The position numbers and the translations under genes were made by a program. This document shows, piece after piece, positions 33,584 through 41,438 of a stretch of 43,041 nucleotides of DNA. Within the stretch, counting starts at the first letter, position 1; the number at the start of each line of letters is the position of its first letter. Source of the DNA: Treponema sp. UBA3813 (GTDB lineage Bacteria; Spirochaetota; Spirochaetia; Treponematales; Treponemataceae); contig DFEB01000020.1 in assembly GCA_002368605.1 (NCBI GenBank), forward strand, positions 1 to 43,041, read 5' to 3'. Under the pieces are notes generated by a model that saw only the letters and a list, made by a program, of their open reading frames with translations, was not told where the DNA came from and searched no databases.

Positions 33584-33613
33584 AAAAAAAAGACTGCCTT
33601 GAAAGACAGTCTT
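33584..33613 (-). terminator. Terminator of tRNA-Asp
   Basis: AAGACTGTC and GGCAGTCTT arms on the minus strand, followed by eight T. It separates the two tRNA genes, each of which has its own promoter. Confidence 0.85.
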
Positions 33614-33619
33614 GTAATT

Positions 33620-33693
33620 CGGGAGCGAAGGGGCTCGAACCCTCGATCTCCGGCGTGACAGGCCAGCGCGATAACCAGCTTCGCTACGCCCCC
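33620..33693 (-). tRNA. tRNA-Asp (GTC)
   Basis: 74 nt. Acceptor GGGGGCG/CGCTCCC with one G-U pair, anticodon GTC in GGCCTGTCACGCC, T arm GAGGG-TTCGAGC-CCCTT, discriminator G. CCA is not encoded. Confidence 0.97.
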
Positions 33694-33706
33694 AAATGAT
33701 TAGTCT

Positions 33707-33735
33707 ATTTTAGAGAAAAGCGTTGATCGTGTCAA
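33707..33735 (-). promoter_or_regulatory. Promoter of tRNA-Asp
   Basis: TTGACA (33730-33735) and TAAAAT (33707-33712), 17 bp apart, on the minus strand; 13 nt to the tRNA 5' end. Confidence 0.85.
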
Positions 33736-33770
33736 GCGGAAGATGCGGAAAATTCAAAAAAAATTACTGA

Positions 33771-33799
33771 TTGAGTTATAAGATGTTTTTCTATATAAT
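33771..33799 (+). promoter_or_regulatory. Promoter of the aspartokinase/homoserine dehydrogenase gene
   Basis: TTGAGT (33771-33776) and TATAAT (33794-33799), 17 bp apart. The ATG is 31 nt further and has GAGG, so this gene has an ordinary short leader. Confidence 0.75.
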
Positions 33800-33830
33800 A
33801 GGCACATATTATTTTAAAAACGAGGAATCT

Positions 33831-36326
33831 ATGCTCACTCTTAAATTTGGCGGCACATCAATGGGAAGTGCCAGACGAATTCTTGATTCTGTTCAAATTA
33901 TGACTGGCCGTGCAAAAGAAGGCCGAATCAGCGTTATAGTGTCGGCTGTTGCCGGCGTTTCAAACAGTCTGCAGGCTGCAATTGACGGTTGTGTCACCGG
34001 CGGAAACGCAGCGAGCTATGTTGAGAGCATAAGAAAAACACATTCTGAAATCTGCGCACAAATCGAAGCGGAGCTCAAAGGCTTTTCCGCAAAAGAAGTG
34101 CTTAAAAAAATCGAAAACAATTTTGTTGAGCTGGAAAAATTACTGGCTGGTGTTGCCTCATTCGGTGAGTGCCCGAAATCAATTCACTGCCGCATCATGG
34201 GAATGGGCGAACTTTGCTGCGTTCCAATTGTAAATGCAGTTCTTCAGGCAAAGGGCGAAGATGTCATGCTTTTGGACAGCCGCCGCTTTATCTTTACCAC
34301 AGGAAATCAGGCCGAGGGCGATGTAGATTATGGCAGAACGGCAATCGCGCTGGAGCCTTACAAGGACGGCGGAAAGCAGAGTTCAGCGCGAATTCTTCTT
34401 TTCCCAGGCTTTGTCTGCTCATGGAGCGAGCATTACGACGATGAGCCAAAGATGGGGCTTCTCGGACGAAACGGCTCAGATTTTTCGGCTGCTGTAGTGG
34501 CTTCATGCCTTGAGTCAAGAAAATGTGAATTCTGGACTGATGTAGACGGAATCTACACGGCAGATCCACGGGTCGTAAACGACGCAATTTTGGTCGAAGA
34601 CATGACTTATGAAGAGGCCATGGAGCTTTCTTTCTTCGGAAGCAAAGTCCTTCACCCGAAAACTTTAACTCCTCTGGCCGCAAAAAATATCGAAGCCTGG
34701 AGTTTGAATTCTCACAATCCAAGCGCAAGGGGAACAAGAATCGGCCGGGGTCCTTTTGAAAGCGAAAAGAACGCAGGTCCTGTCCGGGGAATTTCCTGCC
34801 TGAAAAACACTGCACTCATTTCAGTGAGCGGAAGCGGCATGAAAGGCAAGACCGGTATCGCCAGCCGAATTTTTGCGGCAGTCAGCCGGGCGGGAATCTC
34901 AATGCTTTTGATTACCCAGTCTTCTTCTGAATACACAATCTCTTTCTGCGTAAAACAGACTGAGGCTCAGGCTGTGGAAGATGTTCTTTCTCAGGAATTT
35001 TCCCTTGAAATCCGTGACGGTCTTATCAATAAAATCAATGTTCAGGAGCATACGGCAATCGTCTCTATCGTCGGCGACGGCATGAAACAGAATTGCGGTG
35101 TAGCAGGAAAATTCCTCGATTCCCTCTCAACACGGGGAATCAACATTCTTGCAATCGCACAAGGCTCTAGCGAAAGGTCAATTTCAGTCGTTATCGGCGG
35201 AGAATTCGGGGATATCGCTGTCAAGGCGGCTCACCTCTTCTTCTTCAACACTGCCCAGCCAATCGAAGTGTTCGCATTCGGAGCCGGAACAATCGGTGGC
35301 GCCCTGCTCGACCAGATTCGCGACCAGCACGACAAGCTTCTTGAACAGAAAATCGACATCAAAGTTTGCGCAATCTCAACTTTGGACGGCATGATTCTCG
35401 ACGGAAACGGAATCGATCTTTCAAATTGGCGAGAACTGAGCAAAAAAGCTACTGAAAAGGCAAATGTTGACGAAATCTTGGACTTCGTTCGGGATACAAA
35501 GCCTCTAAACCCGGTTTTTGTTGACTGTACTGCAAGCTACGATTTGCCGAACCGATATCTGGACATTTTTAAGGCAGGTATGAGCATTGCAACCCCAAAC
35601 AAGCGGGCTAACTCAATGAACATGGATTTCTACCACAAGCTACGCCAGGTTGCTAACGAAAATCACTGCCGCTTCCTTTACGAAACAAATGTTGGAGCAG
35701 GCTTACCAATCATCGACACCTTGCAAAACCTCTTTAACTCAGGCGACCGCCTTACAGGCTTCAACGGAATCATGTCAGGCTCTCTCTCATACATCTTCGG
35801 AAAGCTGGACGAGGGCAAAAAGTTCAGCGAGGCCGTCCTTGAGGCAAAAGAATTGCGCTACACCGAGCCTGATCCACGAGACGACCTTAAAGGCACTGAT
35901 GTCGCGCGCAAAGCACTGATTATCGCCCGTGAAAGTGGCATGACAATCGAACTTGATGACATCAAAATGAACTCAATCTTCCCGGAGAACTTCTCAATCG
36001 AAGGCACAACAGAGGAATTCCTCAAACGACTGCCGGAAGTAGACTCATACTTTGAGGAAAAAATGGCAAAACTCAAAAAAGAAAACAAAGTTTTGCGAAT
36101 GGGTGCTTCAATCAAAGACGGAAAAGTTTCTGTCGGTATGCTTGAAGTCGGCCCAGACGATCCGCTTTACGGAGTTCGAGGTGGCGAGAACGCATTCGTA
36201 TTCCAGACTGAACGATACTCACCGATTCCCCTTACCGTCCGCGGATACGGAGCAGGAGCAGGAGTTACGGCAGCCGGTGTCTTTGGAGATATTATGAGGA
36301 CGGTTAGTTTTAACCCGACTAAGTAA
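33831..36326 (+). CDS. thrA: Bifunctional aspartokinase / homoserine dehydrogenase
   Basis: 831 residues, cytoplasmic. It catalyses the first step of the aspartate pathway and the reduction of aspartate semialdehyde to homoserine, towards threonine and methionine. The aspartokinase domain (about 1-290) shows LKFGGTSMGSA, NGSDFSAAVVASCLE and DVDGIYTADPRVV. ACT regulatory domains follow (about 310-460; AAVSRAGISMLLITQSSSE and LSTRGINILAIAQGSSE), suggesting feedback inhibition. The dehydrogenase domain begins with the NAD(P) loop FGAGTIGGALL at about 483 and contains GIMSGSLSYIFG and YTEPDPRDDLKGTDVARKA. ATG 33831 has GAGG 5 nt upstream. Could be called metL; thrA and metL cannot be told apart here. 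Confidence 0.93.
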   Translation: MLTLKFGGTSMGSARRILDSVQIMTGRAKEGRISVIVSAVAGVSNSLQAAIDGCVTGGNAASYVESIRKTHSEICAQIEAELKGFSAKEVLKKIENNFVELEKLLAGVASFGECPKSIHCRIMGMGELCCVPIVNAVLQAKGEDVMLLDSRRFIFTTGNQAEGDVDYGRTAIALEPYKDGGKQSSARILLFPGFVCSWSEHYDDEPKMGLLGRNGSDFSAAVVASCLESRKCEFWTDVDGIYTADPRVVNDAILVEDMTYEEAMELSFFGSKVLHPKTLTPLAAKNIEAWSLNSHNPSARGTRIGRGPFESEKNAGPVRGISCLKNTALISVSGSGMKGKTGIASRIFAAVSRAGISMLLITQSSSEYTISFCVKQTEAQAVEDVLSQEFSLEIRDGLINKINVQEHTAIVSIVGDGMKQNCGVAGKFLDSLSTRGINILAIAQGSSERSISVVIGGEFGDIAVKAAHLFFFNTAQPIEVFAFGAGTIGGALLDQIRDQHDKLLEQKIDIKVCAISTLDGMILDGNGIDLSNWRELSKKATEKANVDEILDFVRDTKPLNPVFVDCTASYDLPNRYLDIFKAGMSIATPNKRANSMNMDFYHKLRQVANENHCRFLYETNVGAGLPIIDTLQNLFNSGDRLTGFNGIMSGSLSYIFGKLDEGKKFSEAVLEAKELRYTEPDPRDDLKGTDVARKALIIARESGMTIELDDIKMNSIFPENFSIEGTTEEFLKRLPEVDSYFEEKMAKLKKENKVLRMGASIKDGKVSVGMLEVGPDDPLYGVRGGENAFVFQTERYSPIPLTVRGYGAGAGVTAAGVFGDIMRTVSFNPTK

Positions 36327-36343
36327 AGTCTGCCACACGGCTC

Positions 36344-36372
36344 TTGACAATAGTCTTCAATCTTTATAAAGT
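36344..36372 (+). promoter_or_regulatory. Promoter of gltB
   Basis: TTGACA (36344-36349), with TAAAGT 17 bp away (36367-36372) or TATAAA at 15 bp. It starts 18 bp after the thrA stop and gives a leader of about 140 nt that contains both hairpins described below. Confidence 0.6.
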
Positions 36373-36389
36373 ATCACCAACGGCAAAGA

Positions 36390-36442
36390 GGTCGTAGATA
36401 TTGTTTCGTTTTTCGATGCATTGTCTACGGCCTTTTTGTTTT
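36390..36442 (+). terminator. First leader terminator before gltB
   Basis: GGTCGTAGATA (36390-36400) pairs with TGTCTACGGCC (36422-36432), 11 bp including G-U pairs, followed by TTTTTGTTTT. The 21-nt loop holds TCG-TTTTT-CGA. It lies downstream of the gltB promoter, so it may be an attenuator; it could also finish readthrough from thrA. Confidence 0.75.
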
Positions 36443-36466
36443 ATCTAATCTCAAAGTCGGTAATGA

Positions 36467-36509
36467 AGCCGCATGTGCAGGGGTAATCTTTGCGCGTGCG
36501 GCTTTTTTT
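36467..36509 (+). terminator. Second leader terminator, overlapping a mini-ORF and ending at the gltB RBS
   Basis: AGCCGCATGTGCA (36467-36479) pairs with TGCGCGTGCGGCT (36491-36503), 13 bp with two G-U pairs, then a T tract ending one base before GGAG (36510-36513), the gltB ribosome binding site. A 7-codon frame (36463-36486, MKPHVQG) overlaps the left arm. Position suggests transcription attenuation of gltB. Confidence 0.8.
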
Positions 36510-36518
36510 GGAGCGAAA

Positions 36519-39500
36519 ATGAACAGCAAGACTTTATACGAACCTTCTTTTGAACATGATGCCTGCGGAATCGGGGCGGTGGCAAATATTGACGGAAACG
36601 CGTCTCACAAAATCGTGGACAAGGCCCTTTCCATTGTGGAAAAACTGGAGCATCGGGCGGGAAAAGACGCAAGCGGAGAAACCGGCGATGGCGTGGGAAT
36701 CCTGCTTCAAATCTGCCATGACTTTTTTAAGAAAGCCTGTGAGCGCGGGGAGATTGCCAGCCGCAACGGTTCGGTTTGTAAAAGTATCGGAGACCAGCGG
36801 GATTACGGCGTAGGCATGTTTTTCTTTTCGATGGAGGAAGCTGCTCTGGAGAGTGAGAAAATCCGCTTTGAAAAGTGCTGTGCTGGCGAGGGCTTGGAAT
36901 TTTTGGGCTGGCGAAAGGTTCCTGTAAATGAAAATGTGCTCGGAAAAAAGGCACTGGACTGCATGCCTCAAATCTGGCAGAGCTTTGTGGCAAGGCCTGA
37001 AAATTGCGAAAAAGGCCTTGATTTTGACAGAAAACTGTATGTCCTGCGCCGTGAATTTGAAAAAGACGCCGGGGTTTTAGGGGTAGGGAGCGACCCGAAA
37101 GGGGCAAAACTTGCAAAGCAAGTTTTGAGCGAGTCTCCCCTAGGAGAGGGGGTAGCGGAAAACCGCGAAGCGGCTTGCAGCGAGGGGGAGACTTCCCCCG
37201 CAAAAACCTACATCTGCTCACTTTCAAGCCGCACAATCGTTTACAAGGGAATGTTTTTGGTGAACGAACTTCGTACCTTTTATAAAGATCTTCAATCAGA
37301 AGAATACAAGTCGGCACTGGCCATCGTTCATTCGCGCTTTTCAACAAACACTCAAGCCTCCTGGCAGCGCGCCCACCCCAACCGCTTTATCGCCCACAAC
37401 GGAGAAATCAACACGATTCGGGGCAATGTTGACCGAATGCTGGCCAGAGAAGAGACTTTGCGCTCCCTGCAATTTTCTGACTGCGACATGAAAAAGATTT
37501 TGCCTGCGGTGGACACTAGCGGCTCTGACTCTGCAATGCTTGACAACACCCTTGAATTCCTCGTGATGAACGGCATGCCTCTTCCCCTTGCGGTGATGAC
37601 TTGTATCCCGGAGCCTTGGAAGCACGACGAGAACATGAGCCGGGAGAAAAAGGATTTTTACCATTACTGGGCCACTATGATGGAAAGCTGGGACGGTCCT
37701 GCGGCCATTCTCTTTAGCGACGGAGACCTGCTCGGTGCCACCCTTGACCGAAACGGTCTGCGCCCAAGCCGCTACTACATCACGAAAGACGGGCTTCTCA
37801 TTTTAAGCTCGGAAGTGGGCGTGCTTGACATTCCAGAAGAAAATATTGCCAAAAAATCCCGCCTCATGCCCGGAAAAATGCTCCTCCTTGACACGGTGCA
37901 GAAAAAAATCATCAGCGACGAGGACTGCAAGAAAAATTATGCCGCCCTTTATCCCTACGGCGAGTGGCTGGACATGAACCTTCTCCACCTTGCGGACTTG
38001 AAGATTCCAAACAAAAAAATTCCTGTGAGCACGATGGAAGAGCGGACCCGCCTTTACCGGGCTTTCGGCTGGAAGAGCGAGGACATCAACGAGATGATTC
38101 TGCCTCTGGCGAAAAATGGCCTTGAGCCTACAGCCAGCATGGGCGTGGACATTCCCCTTGCGGTGATGAGCGAAAAGCATCCCAGCCTTTTCAGTTATTT
38201 CAAGCAGCTTTTTGCCCAGGTGACAAATCCGCCCATCGACAGCCTGCGGGAAAAAATCGTCACGGACACCACGGTTTATGTGGGAAAGGACGGAAATTTG
38301 CTGGAGCCGGTGGCCTCAAACTGCCGCGTGCTGGAAATAAACAATCCCATTCTGACCGGTGTTGACCTGATAAAAATCGCTGCCCTGAATCAGCCGGGAC
38401 TGAAAGCGAAGAGGATTTCGATTTTGTTTGAAAAAGGTCTGGAATCCGCTTTGGAAAATCTCTTCTCCCAAATCGATTCCGCTTACGCTGAGGGCTGCAA
38501 TATCATCATTTTGAGCGACCGTGGCGTGGACGAAAATCATGGGGCTATTCCGGCAATTCTCGCGGTTTCTGCGGTGGAGCAATATTTGATCCGCACGAAA
38601 AAACGGACGGCTCTTTCGGTGATTTTGGAGAGCGGCGAGGTGCGGGATGTACATCAGGCGGCCATGTGCTTGGGCTATGGGGCGCGGGCGGTGAACCCGT
38701 ACCTTGCCCATGAGGCGATTGCAGAACTTATCGACCAGAAAATCTTGGACAAGGATTATCACACTGCCATCGACGACTACAACAAGGGCATTATAAACGG
38801 CATCGTAAAAATCGCGGCAAAAATGGGAATCTCAACGATTCAGTCTTACCAGTCCGCGCAGATTTTTGAGGCGGTGGGAATCGCAGACGATGTAATCGAA
38901 AAATATTTTACAAATACCGTGAGCCGAGTGGGTGGAATCGGCTTAAAAGAAATCGAAGAAGATGTGCTCTACCACCACAGAAGGGCATTTTCTTCAAAGG
39001 AAGAAGCAAAATCTCCCCGACTGGACTTTGGCGGAATCCATAAACTGAAAGTTGGGCCAGAGGCGGAAGACCATCTTTTGACGCGGGAGACAATTCTTGC
39101 CCTGCAGGAATCTACGAAAAATGGCGACTATGCTCGCTTTAAGGAATACACGGCTTTGGTGGATTCAAACGACCATCCACACACACTTCGGGCAATGCTT
39201 GATTTTGACTTTGACAAAAACGGCGGCATTTCCCTTGAAGAAGTGGAAAGCGTGGAAAAAATCGTTCAGCGATTCAAGACTGGCGCCATGTCTTACGGTT
39301 CCATCAGCGAGGAAGCCCACAAGTGCCTGGCTCTGGCCATGAATCATCTGCACGGAAAATCCAACAGCGGCGAGGGCGGCGAGAATCCAGAGCGACTGGG
39401 AACGGAATACAATTCTGCAATCAAGCAGGTAGCAAGCGGTCGCTTTGGCGTTACGGAAGAATATCTTCTTTCGGCAAAAGAGATTCAGATTAAAATGGCA

Positions 39501-41411
39501 CAGGGAGCAAAGCCGGGCGAGGGCGGCCATCTTCCTGGAAAGAAAGTCTATCCCTGGATTGCACGGACACGATACGCAACTCCGGGCGTGGCCTTAATTT
39601 CGCCTCCGCCTCACCACGACATCTATTCTATAGAAGATTTGGCTCAGTTGATTTATGATTTGAAAAACGCCAACCGAAAAGCCCGAATCAGCGTAAAACT
39701 GGTAAGCGAGGCGGGAGTTGGAACCGTGGCATCGGGCGTGGCAAAGGCTGGAGCCCAAGTCATTTTGATAAGCGGACACGACGGCGGAACGGGAGCCGCC
39801 CCCATGTCTTCGATTCATCACGCGGGCTTACCCTGGGAACTGGGCTTGAGCGAGGCTCACCAGACTTTGATTCAGAACGGGCTTCGAGGCAGGGTCGTCC
39901 TTGAAACTGACGGCAAGCTGATGAGCGGCCGGGATGTGGTCATTGCGGCCTTGCTGGGAGCGGAAGAATTTGGTTTTGCCACAGCCCCCCTCATCGCCCT
40001 GGGCTGCTCAATGCTCCGAGTCTGCCAGCTGGACACCTGCCCATTCGGAGTTGCCACCCAGAACGAAAAGAACCGGGCAAAATTCCCCGGAAAGGCAGAA
40101 TATGTTGAGAATTTCATGAAGTTCGTCGCTCAGGAAATGCGGGAAATAATGGCCCGGCTTGGAGTGCGCACCGTGGAAGAACTTTGCGGCAGAAGCGACT
40201 TGCTCAAGCTGAAAGAACGGCAGGGCTTCCGCCGGGCAGATTTGGTGGACTTACAGAGACTTCTGGCAAAGAATGAGGATTCCCCGTCATTCCACGGCTT
40301 GACCGGGGAATCTCCTGACAGCTGGAAGCAAAATCGCGATTCCTTTGATTTCGGACTTGAAAAGACAGTGGACGAAAAAACTCTGCTTCCTTTGTTTGAA
40401 ACCGGGGATTTTAAGGTAGTGAGCGACGGCGTAGCCGGCAAAACCTGCGAGGCAGGTTTTGAGCGAGTCTCGGCGAAGGCTGTGCCTGAACCGCAAAGCC
40501 CCTTAGGAGAGGGGGTAGCGGACAAGACAACAAAGCGGAGCGAATCGGCACTGCGAGCAGGGGCGATTCGTGGAGCGACTTGGCTTGGGAGCGAGGGGGA
40601 CGCTTCCCCCATCCCAATCCAATCCACCGACAGAACGGTAGGAACAATCCTTGGAAGTGAAATCCAGAAGCGATACGGCGGCTCACTGTCTGACGACACA
40701 TTCACCGTAAACTTTGCGGGAGGAGCCGGCCAGAGCTTTGGCGCATTCATTCCAAAGGGACTGACTCTTCGCCTGACAGGAGACGCCAACGATGCATTCG
40801 GAAAGGGCTTAAGCGGCGGAAAGCTTGTTTTGAAAAAGCCGGCCGGATTCGACGGAGTAGCAGAAGACAATATAATAGTAGGAAATGTCGCGCTTTTTGG
40901 TGCGACCAGCGGAAAGGCCTTTATCAACGGCGTGGCGGGCGAGCGTTTCTGCGTGCGAAATTCAGGAGCAAGCGTTGTTGCGGAAGGCTGTGGCGACCAC
41001 GGTCTTGAATACATGACAGGCGGAACTGCGGTAATCCTTGGCAGCACAGGAAAAAATCTCTGCGCGGGAATGAGCGGCGGCGTGGCATACATTCTTGATG
41101 AAAAGCACGACCTTTACAAAGGCCTGAACCACGAGCTTGTAAAAATGTACGCCCTGGACGACGCAACAACAACACTCCGCGACAAAACTGACGAGGAAAA
41201 CCTGCGCAATTTAATAGAAGAACATGTTGCAGAAACTGGCAGCCAAAGAGGAAAAGAAATTCTTTCTGACTGGGAGCACTACAAAACATGCTTCAAGAAG
41301 ATTATTCCTAACGATTACCTTCGGATTATGACGGAGATTTTCGCGGAGGAAGATGCAGGCACGGCACATGACGAGGCGGTGCTTGCCTCTTTCAGAAAGT
41401 GCACGGCCTAG
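36519..41411 (+). CDS. gltB: Glutamate synthase large subunit with three in-frame repeat insertions
   Basis: 1630 residues, cytoplasmic. It moves the glutamine amide to 2-oxoglutarate, giving two glutamates. N-terminal glutamine amidotransferase with Cys16 (EHDACGIG); FMN-binding synthase domain (SVKLVSEAGVGTVASGVAKA, GHDGGTGAAP); 3Fe-4S motif C-x5-C-x4-C in GCSMLRVCQLDTCPFG; C-terminal GXGXG domain (TGGTAVILGSTGKNLCAGMSGG). Repeat-derived inserts occupy about residues 190-227, 1253-1266 and 1300-1364. Without these 117 residues the length is about 1513, usual for GltB. GGAG lies 5 nt before the ATG. No small subunit (gltD) follows; purF comes next after 27 bp. Confidence 0.95.
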   Translation: MNSKTLYEPSFEHDACGIGAVANIDGNASHKIVDKALSIVEKLEHRAGKDASGETGDGVGILLQICHDFFKKACERGEIASRNGSVCKSIGDQRDYGVGMFFFSMEEAALESEKIRFEKCCAGEGLEFLGWRKVPVNENVLGKKALDCMPQIWQSFVARPENCEKGLDFDRKLYVLRREFEKDAGVLGVGSDPKGAKLAKQVLSESPLGEGVAENREAACSEGETSPAKTYICSLSSRTIVYKGMFLVNELRTFYKDLQSEEYKSALAIVHSRFSTNTQASWQRAHPNRFIAHNGEINTIRGNVDRMLAREETLRSLQFSDCDMKKILPAVDTSGSDSAMLDNTLEFLVMNGMPLPLAVMTCIPEPWKHDENMSREKKDFYHYWATMMESWDGPAAILFSDGDLLGATLDRNGLRPSRYYITKDGLLILSSEVGVLDIPEENIAKKSRLMPGKMLLLDTVQKKIISDEDCKKNYAALYPYGEWLDMNLLHLADLKIPNKKIPVSTMEERTRLYRAFGWKSEDINEMILPLAKNGLEPTASMGVDIPLAVMSEKHPSLFSYFKQLFAQVTNPPIDSLREKIVTDTTVYVGKDGNLLEPVASNCRVLEINNPILTGVDLIKIAALNQPGLKAKRISILFEKGLESALENLFSQIDSAYAEGCNIIILSDRGVDENHGAIPAILAVSAVEQYLIRTKKRTALSVILESGEVRDVHQAAMCLGYGARAVNPYLAHEAIAELIDQKILDKDYHTAIDDYNKGIINGIVKIAAKMGISTIQSYQSAQIFEAVGIADDVIEKYFTNTVSRVGGIGLKEIEEDVLYHHRRAFSSKEEAKSPRLDFGGIHKLKVGPEAEDHLLTRETILALQESTKNGDYARFKEYTALVDSNDHPHTLRAMLDFDFDKNGGISLEEVESVEKIVQRFKTGAMSYGSISEEAHKCLALAMNHLHGKSNSGEGGENPERLGTEYNSAIKQVASGRFGVTEEYLLSAKEIQIKMAQGAKPGEGGHLPGKKVYPWIARTRYATPGVALISPPPHHDIYSIEDLAQLIYDLKNANRKARISVKLVSEAGVGTVASGVAKAGAQVILISGHDGGTGAAPMSSIHHAGLPWELGLSEAHQTLIQNGLRGRVVLETDGKLMSGRDVVIAALLGAEEFGFATAPLIALGCSMLRVCQLDTCPFGVATQNEKNRAKFPGKAEYVENFMKFVAQEMREIMARLGVRTVEELCGRSDLLKLKERQGFRRADLVDLQRLLAKNEDSPSFHGLTGESPDSWKQNRDSFDFGLEKTVDEKTLLPLFETGDFKVVSDGVAGKTCEAGFERVSAKAVPEPQSPLGEGVADKTTKRSESALRAGAIRGATWLGSEGDASPIPIQSTDRTVGTILGSEIQKRYGGSLSDDTFTVNFAGGAGQSFGAFIPKGLTLRLTGDANDAFGKGLSGGKLVLKKPAGFDGVAEDNIIVGNVALFGATSGKAFINGVAGERFCVRNSGASVVAEGCGDHGLEYMTGGTAVILGSTGKNLCAGMSGGVAYILDEKHDLYKGLNHELVKMYALDDATTTLRDKTDEENLRNLIEEHVAETGSQRGKEILSDWEHYKTCFKKIIPNDYLRIMTEIFAEEDAGTAHDEAVLASFRKCTA
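37086..37199 (+). repeat. Palindromic coding element, copy B (first gltB insertion)
   Basis: About 114 bp. Order: GGGAGCGA, small hairpin CCC-GAAA-GGG, hairpin CAAAACTTGC-AAA-GCAAGTTTTG (37105-37127), GAGCGAGTCTC, GGAGAGGGGGTAGCGG, AAAACCGCGAAGCGG, and terminal hairpin GGGGGA-GACT-TCCCCC. AGTCTCCCC (37132-37140) also pairs with GGGGAGACT (37185-37193). It encodes about residues 190-227, just before YICSLSSRTIVYKG, a segment that normally follows the preceding strand directly. Confidence 0.92.
40278..40312. repeat. Hairpin repeat of GATTCCCCG type (second gltB insertion)
   Basis: GATTCCCCG (40278-40286) and CGGGGAATC (40304-40312) form a perfect 9-bp stem; GTCA/TGAC extends it with one bulge, leaving a 10-nt loop. 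The GTCATTCC...GGCTTGAC interior is the form of a repeat that I know as intergenic in many bacteria. Here it encodes part of NEDSPSFHGLTGESPD in GltB. Confidence 0.8.
40417..40610 (+). repeat. Palindromic coding element, copy C (third gltB insertion)
   Basis: About 194 bp, the longest copy. It has GTGAGCGA, hairpin CGGC-GTA-GCCG, hairpin CAAAACCTGC-GAG-GCAGGTTTTG (40439-40461), GAGCGAGTCTC, an extra 30-nt block, GGAGAGGGGGTAGCGGA, then a longer divergent interior, and the terminal hairpin GGGGGA-CGCT-TCCCCC. It encodes residues about 1300-1364, placed before the conserved NRTVGT-like segment (TDRTVGTILGSEI). Confidence 0.9.
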
Positions 41412-41438
41412 AAACGGGGGAAGGGAGAATAAAAGAAA

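Noticed and set aside
36370-36518. A known riboswitch class upstream of gltB
   Set aside because: I could not match any consensus I know; only two terminator hairpins and a mini-ORF are supported.
36534-41289. Long open frames antisense to gltB and purF
   Set aside because: They mirror the GC-rich codon pattern of the sense genes and lack homology, RBS and promoters.
36519-41411. gltB as a fusion with gltD or as a broken gene
   Set aside because: All large-subunit domains are in order and in frame; the extra length is explained by the three repeat insertions.
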